The position numbers and the translations under genes are program-made. Below are positions 6,291 to 10,600 of a stretch of DNA of 10,600 nt, piece by piece. This DNA comes from Oscillospiraceae bacterium (lineage in GTDB: Bacteria; Bacillota_A; Clostridia; Oscillospirales; Ruminococcaceae), in the NCBI GenBank assembly GCA_017400025.1, contig JAFQAF010000060.1, forward strand, positions 1 through 10,600. The letters run 5' to 3'. The notes beneath the pieces are model-generated. The model made no database searches, was not told where the DNA came from, and worked only from the letters and a program-made list of their open reading frames with translations. Within the stretch, counting starts at the first letter, position 1; every line of letters begins with the position of its first letter.

Positions 6291-7778
6291 ATGTTCAGAA
6301 AAGGTTTCAGCAACGAGCTGTATGTTGAAAAACAGGCTCACGAAATCAAAGAAAGAATAAAAAGATTTGACGGCAAGCTGTATCTTGAGTTTGGCGGCAA
6401 GCTGTTTGACGATTTTCATGCATCAAGGGTTCTGCCGGGTTTTGAGCCGGATGCCAAGATAAGGCTGCTGCAGGCTCTCAGCAACGATACAGAAATCATC
6501 TTCTGCATTTCAGCAGATGATATAGAAAAAACAAAGGTGCGTGCAGACCTGGGCATATCCTATGATATGGATATTCTCCGCCTTACAGATGAATTCAAAG
6601 CTATGGGCATATCTGTAAACGGCGTGGTGCTGACAAAGTACAACCACCAGCCGGCCGCAGACAAATTCATCACCAAACTGAGCAATCTGGGCATAAAAAG
6701 CTACCGCCATTATTCCATACCTAACTACCCACGCGATGTAAAGACAATAGTGAGCGATGAAGGCTATGGCAAAAACGACTTTGTGGAAACCACAAAACCT
6801 CTGGTAGTTATCACCGCACCGGGCCCCGGCAGCGGCAAGCTGGCAGTGTGCCTGTCACAGGTGTATCACGAACACAAACGCGGCCGCTTTGCAGGCTATG
6901 CAAAGTTTGAAACCTTCCCTGTATGGAACCTGCCGCTGAAACACCCTGTAAACCTGGCATACGAAGCCGCCACAGCAGACCTGATGGACGTGAATATGAT
7001 TGACCCGTTCCACCTGGAAGCCTATGGCGAAACAACAGTAAACTACAACCGTGACGTAGAGGCTTTCCCTATTGTGAAAACAATTCTCAAAAACATTACA
7101 GGGGATGAAAACTTCTACCGTTCACCTACAGATATGGGTGTAAATATGGTAGGCAACGCCATAGTTGATGACGAAGCCTGCCGCTATGCTTCCGGCCAGG
7201 AAATAATTTACAGATACTATACAGCTATCTGTGATTTCAAACTGGGCAAAGTAGGCGCAAACCAGGTGGAAAAACTGGAAAACCTGCTGAATCAGATGGG
7301 GCTGTCCCCTGCTTCTGACCGCCCGTGTGTTGCACCGGCAAACCTGAAGGCTGAAACCAGCGGCAAGGTGGCCACAGCATACGAACTGCAGGACGGCACA
7401 ATCATCACCGGCAAGGCCAGCGACATAATGTCTGCCACAAGTGCCGCAACTATCAATGCACTGAAATATCTGGCCGGCATAAACGATGCCATACAGCTGA
7501 TTCCTGCCAGCGTTCTGGCACCAATCCTTGACCTGAAGAGAAATGTGCTGGGTTCAAAGGCATCTGCGCTGAAACTGGACGATGTGCTGCTGGCATTGAC
7601 TGTGGCAAGCAACACAAACCCTACAGTATCACTGGCACTGGAACAGCTACCAAAACTGCGCGGTGCAGACCTGCATTCCTCTGTAATGCTGAGAACAGGC
7701 GATGCACAGACGCTGAAAAAGCTGGGTGTAAGAACAACCTGCAACGATATCTTCCCGGAAAACAGCATGTATTTCTGA
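6291..7778 (+). CDS. DUF1846 / UPF0371 family protein
   Basis: A 495-residue protein that matches the DUF1846 (UPF0371) family over its full usual length of about 500. Characteristic parts are YLEFGGKLFDDFHASRVLPG near residues 31-50, the A-P-G-P-G-S-G-K loop (176-183), which looks like a nucleotide-binding P-loop, and the ETFPVWNLPLKHPVNLAYEA segment. It has no signal peptide or membrane segment, so it should be cytoplasmic. The family is widespread in Firmicutes and anaerobes, but its reaction is not established; nucleotide or phosphate binding is inferred from the loop. ATG at 6291 follows AGAGG (6280-6284) at 6 bases. It is a single-gene unit with its own promoter and a GC-rich terminator. 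Confidence 0.92.
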   Translation: MFRKGFSNELYVEKQAHEIKERIKRFDGKLYLEFGGKLFDDFHASRVLPGFEPDAKIRLLQALSNDTEIIFCISADDIEKTKVRADLGISYDMDILRLTDEFKAMGISVNGVVLTKYNHQPAADKFITKLSNLGIKSYRHYSIPNYPRDVKTIVSDEGYGKNDFVETTKPLVVITAPGPGSGKLAVCLSQVYHEHKRGRFAGYAKFETFPVWNLPLKHPVNLAYEAATADLMDVNMIDPFHLEAYGETTVNYNRDVEAFPIVKTILKNITGDENFYRSPTDMGVNMVGNAIVDDEACRYASGQEIIYRYYTAICDFKLGKVGANQVEKLENLLNQMGLSPASDRPCVAPANLKAETSGKVATAYELQDGTIITGKASDIMSATSAATINALKYLAGINDAIQLIPASVLAPILDLKRNVLGSKASALKLDDVLLALTVASNTNPTVSLALEQLPKLRGADLHSSVMLRTGDAQTLKKLGVRTTCNDIFPENSMYF

Positions 7779-7821
7779 TAACTGAAGAAAACCGCCCCTT
7801 ACAAACATTGTCATCACACAG

Positions 7822-7849
7822 CCCGGACCGCACCTGCGGCCCGGGTTTT
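7822..7849 (+). terminator. Terminator of the DUF1846 gene
   Basis: GC-rich hairpin with 5-bp and 4-bp stem parts separated by one A/C mismatch (7822-7831 with 7836-7845), an ACCT loop, then TTTTATC. Confidence 0.88.
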
Positions 7850-7870
7850 ATCATAATCATATATAAACAG

Positions 7871-7902
7871 AAAAGCACAGCAGAAAGCCTGCTGTGCTTT
7901 TT
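7871..7902. terminator. Bidirectional terminator between convergent genes
   Basis: A 13-bp stem, AAAAGCACAGCAG (7871-7883) with its complement (7889-7901), and a 5-base loop. T runs follow on the plus strand (five T) and, more weakly, on the minus strand (TTTTCTGTTTA). It would end the Amidohydrolase_2 transcript and back up the DUF1846 terminator. Confidence 0.85.
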
Positions 7903-7935
7903 ATCGTAGTTATTCTGTGTTCAGATACAGGGTAA

Positions 7936-8889
7936 TCAGCCTTCAATGCCGAAGATTTTTGCGGCGTTGTCAAAAAATACCTTGTCCTTGATTTCGTCGC
8001 TGAACGGCCATTCTTCCACTGCATTGATAAGGTATTCCAGTGTTTTGCCCTGGCTGTTCCAGTCAGAGGAGAAGAAGAATTTATTCTGTACTCTTGGCAG
8101 CCAGTATGCGTATGGTTCATAGCCGCTGCCCTGTACAGTGATGAGGGAAGGATCGTGTGTTTCCATATTCAGATAAACATTTTTATGGCGCAGTGCCAGG
8201 CCGATAAATTCCATTGTCCATGGCCAGCCGCTTACAGATGCCATAATCTTCAGTTCAGGGAAGTCTCTTGCCACTTCGTCAATGTATCTTGGGTGGCCTA
8301 TGTCATAAGGCACAGCACCGGAAAGGTTCATACTGCAGTAAATAAATACAGGTACGCCCAGTTCCACACATTTGGCATAGATTGGGTAGCAGTGCTTGTC
8401 ATTTGCAGGCAGATGTGTTCTGAATGCTGTGATGTAAACAGCTTTCAGCCCCAGTTCCTTGATACCGCGTTCCACTTCTCTTACAGCTTTCATGCCGTCC
8501 AGTGGGTTTACAAAGCAGAAACCGCCCAGTCTGTCCGGGTACTGTCTGCAGATAGCAGCAGTTTTGTCATTGTCGTGGCTGTTGTGGCAGGTCATACCCC
8601 AGCGGATGCCCAGGTCATCCATTTCTTTGATAAAGCTTTCCAGTGTAGGTGCATTTGCCTTTGCCGCAGCTGCAACCTTTGCGGTAAAGGCTTCTCTGCC
8701 TTCATTTTCAAGAGTTGCGTCCATTTCTGCAAAGGTAAGGCCCAGCTTCTTTTCGATACCGCCGTTGAAGTTTTCACGGTAACCGCTCCAGGCTGCCTTG
8801 TTTTCCGGCAGGCAGAACTGATTTGCCACGCGGATAAGGTCTTCCTCAAAGTCCGGCATATCCAGACAAAGGTCAATTATTTTTCTCAT
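7936..8889 (-). CDS. Amidohydrolase_2-like protein lacking metal-binding histidines
   Basis: A 317-residue protein with the layout of Amidohydrolase_2 TIM-barrel proteins (hydrolases and decarboxylases, COG2159): an N-terminal I-I-D-x segment, F-x-N-P-L-D-G near 126-132, A-R-D-F-P-E-L-K-I, then N-V-Y-L-N-M-E, and a C-terminal F-F-D-N-A-A-K-I-F-G-I. Several key residues differ. The expected D-x-H-x-H at the N-terminus reads D-L-C8-L-D10; the His usually ending V-F-I-H is Tyr184; the His of the usual H-x-G-G-x-W is replaced in MASVSGWPW (around 217-218). Only the last acid (Asp276 in SSDW) is kept. The metal site is therefore probably lost or rebuilt from other side chains. The frame is intact and the gene is well equipped with promoter and terminator, which argues against simple decay. 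ATG at 8889 has a weak upstream AAAGGA. It is cytoplasmic; the substrate is unknown. Confidence 0.85.
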   Translation of the reverse strand: MRKIIDLCLDMPDFEEDLIRVANQFCLPENKAAWSGYRENFNGGIEKKLGLTFAEMDATLENEGREAFTAKVAAAAKANAPTLESFIKEMDDLGIRWGMTCHNSHDNDKTAAICRQYPDRLGGFCFVNPLDGMKAVREVERGIKELGLKAVYITAFRTHLPANDKHCYPIYAKCVELGVPVFIYCSMNLSGAVPYDIGHPRYIDEVARDFPELKIMASVSGWPWTMEFIGLALRHKNVYLNMETHDPSLITVQGSGYEPYAYWLPRVQNKFFFSSDWNSQGKTLEYLINAVEEWPFSDEIKDKVFFDNAAKIFGIEG

Positions 8890-8941
8890 AATGCTCTTTC
8901 CTTTCTTAAATTTATATTCGTTACATTATAGATTAAATACT

Positions 8942-8970
8942 ATACTAATGCATAAATATACTGATGTCAA
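8942..8970 (-). promoter_or_regulatory. Promoter of the Amidohydrolase_2-like gene
   Basis: -35 TTGACA (8965-8970), a 17-base spacer and -10 TAGTAT (8942-8947) on the minus strand. The start is expected near 8935, giving a leader of about 45 bases. Confidence 0.75.
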
Positions 8971-8975
8971 GATGT

Positions 8976-8995
8976 ATTGTTAACAAAATAACAAT
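8976..8995. promoter_or_regulatory. Candidate operator: ATTGTTA-6-TAACAAT
   Basis: A 20-bp hyphenated palindrome with perfect 7-base arms lies five bases upstream of the -35 box of the Amidohydrolase_2-like gene, a typical activator position. It also contains a 10-bp perfect palindrome TTGTTAACAA (8977-8986). The sequence is AT-rich, so chance cannot be excluded. Confidence 0.4.
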
Positions 8996-9009
8996 TTAAG
9001 GGAAAGTGT

Positions 9010-9036
9010 AAAAAAGGCAGGTTTTTACCTGCCTTT
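9010..9036 (-). terminator. Terminator of the SGNH hydrolase gene
   Basis: A stem of 7 bp (9016-9022 with 9027-9033, extendable to 10) and a short loop. On the minus strand it is followed by TTTTTTACAC. It begins a few bases after the stop codon at 9044. Confidence 0.88.
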
Positions 9037-9043
9037 ACAATAA

Positions 9044-10180
9044 TTATTTTTCAAGTATTTCTTTCTGCACAGCATAGGCCATGGCTCTGTAGCCTGCCGC
9101 ACTTGGGTGCAGGTGGTCGCCGCTGTCATACTCCGGCAGCATACGGGTAGGGTCTGCAGGGTCTGCCAGGGCCTTGTCAAAATCAATATAGCCGTCTGTC
9201 AGGTCTGTGGTTCTTATCCACCGGTTGACCTTCTGGCGCATTTCTTCACGGAAAGGTGCATAGGTGCGCCAGCCGCCGATAGGCAGCAGTGTACCCATAT
9301 AAACCCTGTAGCCGTATTCCCTGGCCTGGGCAATATATTTTTTCAGCCCGTCTATCAGTTCTTCCACCGTGGGCAGGTCGCTCATAGGGCGGAAAACGTT
9401 CACTTCTCTGCCCACCGGGTGGATTATGTCATTTATACCCTGCTGGATAATTACTGTGTCTGCGCCGTCTGTAGGTACTTCGTGGTGGAAGCGTTTTTCC
9501 CCTTTCAGGCCGTAGGATTCATAGGTGATACAGCTGTATTCGCGCAGAACCCTGCTGCCGGAGGTCGCACGGCGGATAACAGCGGTATTTTCATAGCCTT
9601 CTTCCCGGCAGCGGAGAGAAAGATAATCCGGCCAGTCCTGGGCTGTAATAGAATCCCCGTAGCAGACAATTGTCCTGTTTTCTGCTTTTGTGTATACAGA
9701 AACATTGCTGAGAAAATAGAAATAATGGGTTTTTCTGGAAATATCAATATCCACCATATCAGCCCTTGTCTGGTCACCCAGTGCATATGAACCGGAAGAC
9801 AGCGGGCCACGGGCAAACACCATCGAGCGCATCTGGGTGAAATCAGCAAGATAGAAGCTGACAAAAAACACACTTTGCGCTCTTACTGTGCATTCCACAG
9901 GGTCTGAAACAGCATTTTCACCCGGCTGAATGGTAACGGATTCACTGCCGCCGAAAGTCACTGTATAAAACTGACCGTAAGCAAAAACTGTGGATGCGGA
10001 TATGGTAACTGGCTGTGTGCCGCAGTAGTTATCAAAGGTAATGCGCACTGCTTCCCCGTCAAACCGGGAGTAAACAGGATAGCGCAGTGTAATATCCCTG
10101 CTGTAGGATTCCGGCCTGTTTTCAGCCACGGAAACTGCATTTCCCCACACTGACGCCCAGTGCATATTTTCTCTTTTCAC
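9044..10180 (-). CDS. SGNH/GDSL-type hydrolase (probable esterase), GTG start
   Basis: A 378-residue protein with an N-terminal beta-rich domain (about 1-165) and a C-terminal SGNH hydrolase domain. The four blocks are visible: G-D-S-I-T (nucleophile Ser177), S-G-S near 207-209 (block II Gly), Q-G-I-N-D (Gly248, Asn250) and S-G-D-H-L-H-P-S (Asp355, His358), so the catalytic set looks complete. Such enzymes remove acetyl or acyl esters, often from sugars. The beta domain plus SGNH arrangement is common in carbohydrate esterases. No signal peptide is visible, so it likely acts in the cytoplasm on imported oligosaccharides or metabolites. The start is GTG at 10180, supported by GAGGG at 7-base spacing; the in-frame ATG at 10165 is less well placed. 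A polysaccharide deacetylase lies directly upstream, so the two may act on the same glycan. The substrate is unproven. Confidence 0.88.
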   Translation of the reverse strand: MKRENMHWASVWGNAVSVAENRPESYSRDITLRYPVYSRFDGEAVRITFDNYCGTQPVTISASTVFAYGQFYTVTFGGSESVTIQPGENAVSDPVECTVRAQSVFFVSFYLADFTQMRSMVFARGPLSSGSYALGDQTRADMVDIDISRKTHYFYFLSNVSVYTKAENRTIVCYGDSITAQDWPDYLSLRCREEGYENTAVIRRATSGSRVLREYSCITYESYGLKGEKRFHHEVPTDGADTVIIQQGINDIIHPVGREVNVFRPMSDLPTVEELIDGLKKYIAQAREYGYRVYMGTLLPIGGWRTYAPFREEMRQKVNRWIRTTDLTDGYIDFDKALADPADPTRMLPEYDSGDHLHPSAAGYRAMAYAVQKEILEK

Positions 10181-10187
10181 AGAATGT

Positions 10188-10192
10188 CCCTC
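10188..10192 (-). promoter_or_regulatory. Ribosome binding site supporting a GTG start
   Basis: GAGGG on the minus strand, seven bases before GTG (10178-10180). It favours this codon over the ATG five codons downstream. Confidence 0.7.
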
Positions 10193-10213
10193 ACTTTTAT
10201 ATGTAATAATTTA

Positions 10214-10242
10214 AATATACGATAAAATCCGGAAAATATCCA
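10214..10242 (-). promoter_or_regulatory. Possible promoter of the SGNH hydrolase gene
   Basis: -35 TGGATA (10237-10242), a 17-base spacer and -10 TATATT (10214-10219) on the minus strand. It would start transcription near 10207. The region between the deacetylase stop and this gene shows no terminator, so read-through is also possible. Confidence 0.55.
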
Positions 10243-10307
10243 GCGTTATTTCAAACAATTGTATACAGCTTTATTTTTACTGCCATTTTCTGTACTTTAC
10301 ATTAAAA

Positions 10308-10600
10308 TCAGCTGTGTTGCAGAAGGTGCTTTCCTAACGGTGCAACAGAAACAATGGCATCATCCACCTCAAACCACAGTGTTATATCAGATTTGTTCAC
10401 GATGCAGTTATCTGTTATTTCTGCGCTTCTTATGGCTTTAAGGTATGCCACAATTTCTCCGTGTGTCATTGATACGGTGTCACTGTCTGCTGCTATTCTT
10501 TTCAGTATTTCTTCCATATCCTGCCACATATTCTCTGCGTCCAGGTCATAGGAATGGCCCACTATCTGGCACAGTGCCAGTTCCCGGTCTGTTTCAAAGA
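10308..10600 (-). CDS. Polysaccharide deacetylase (NodB/CE4 family), C-terminal part
   Basis: The frame is open to the right window edge, so the 5' part is missing and the GTG at 10562 is internal. The visible residues include L-A-L-C-Q-I-V-G-H-S-Y-D-L-D, then M-W-Q-D-M-E-E-I-L-K-R-I and T-H-G-E-I-V-A-Y-L-K-A-I. This matches the end of NodB-type deacetylases, which carry a conserved G-H-S-(W/Y)-(E/D) followed by a helix and the (T/N)-x-x-E-I-V-x-Y motif. These enzymes remove N- or O-acetyl groups from chitin-like, peptidoglycan or xylan chains with a metal ion; the metal motif itself is outside the window. The last ~35 residues form a beta-rich tail. The neighbour downstream is an SGNH esterase in the same direction, 127 bases away, without an evident terminator between them. 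Confidence 0.75.
   Translation of the reverse strand, partial: FETDRELALCQIVGHSYDLDAENMWQDMEEILKRIAADSDTVSMTHGEIVAYLKAIRSAEITDNCIVNKSDITLWFEVDDAIVSVAPLGKHLLQHS

Noticed and set aside
8155..8931. 258-residue open frame on the plus strand
   Set aside because: Antisense shadow of the Amidohydrolase_2-like gene; Cys/Phe/Val-rich composition and no start signal.
9107..9790. 227-residue open frame on the plus strand
   Set aside because: Antisense shadow of the SGNH hydrolase gene, whose catalytic blocks are complete.
10560..10562. GTG at 10562 as the start of an 84-residue gene
   Set aside because: The frame continues upstream without a stop and the residues match the C-terminal part of a NodB-type deacetylase, so this is a partial gene.

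Overview
The window looks like a chromosomal segment of a Gram-positive anaerobe of the class Clostridia, probably a gut member of the Oscillospirales/Ruminococcaceae. This is inferred from moderate GC, AGGAGG-type ribosome sites, lipoprotein signals, a UPF0371/DUF1846 gene, a stand-alone rubredoxin, a Gram-positive-style CCA-adding enzyme with an HD domain and a lysine-type riboswitch. The species cannot be named from the sequence. I see no mobile elements, CRISPR arrays, rRNA or tRNA genes.

Layout. At the left edge is the 3' part of an FMN-binding-like lipoprotein gene (+). It converges, across a shared terminator, on a metal-dependent amidohydrolase of the YtcJ/Amidohydrolase_3 type (-). 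That amidohydrolase has a full regulatory leader: a consensus sigma-A promoter, a lysine-class (L-box) riboswitch aptamer, an intrinsic terminator, and an alternative antiterminator that uses the 3' strand of the aptamer P1 helix. Upstream lie a large lipoprotein of unknown function (-), the CCA-adding enzyme (-) and a rubredoxin (-), with clear terminators after the last two. A roughly 250-base divergent region then separates rubredoxin from the DUF1846 gene (+).

On the right, DUF1846 converges through two hairpins on an Amidohydrolase_2-type gene (-), whose product appears to have lost nearly all the family's metal-binding histidines. Next come an SGNH/GDSL hydrolase (-) starting at GTG and, at the right edge, the 3' end of a polysaccharide (chitooligosaccharide-type) deacetylase gene (-).

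Most genes appear to be single transcription units with their own promoter and terminator. The possible exception is the deacetylase/SGNH pair, which has no evident terminator between its members and could act on the same acetylated glycans. The most interesting features are the lysine-class riboswitch over an amidohydrolase not usually counted among lysine genes, and the apparently metal-free amidohydrolase paralogue with a candidate operator in front of its promoter.
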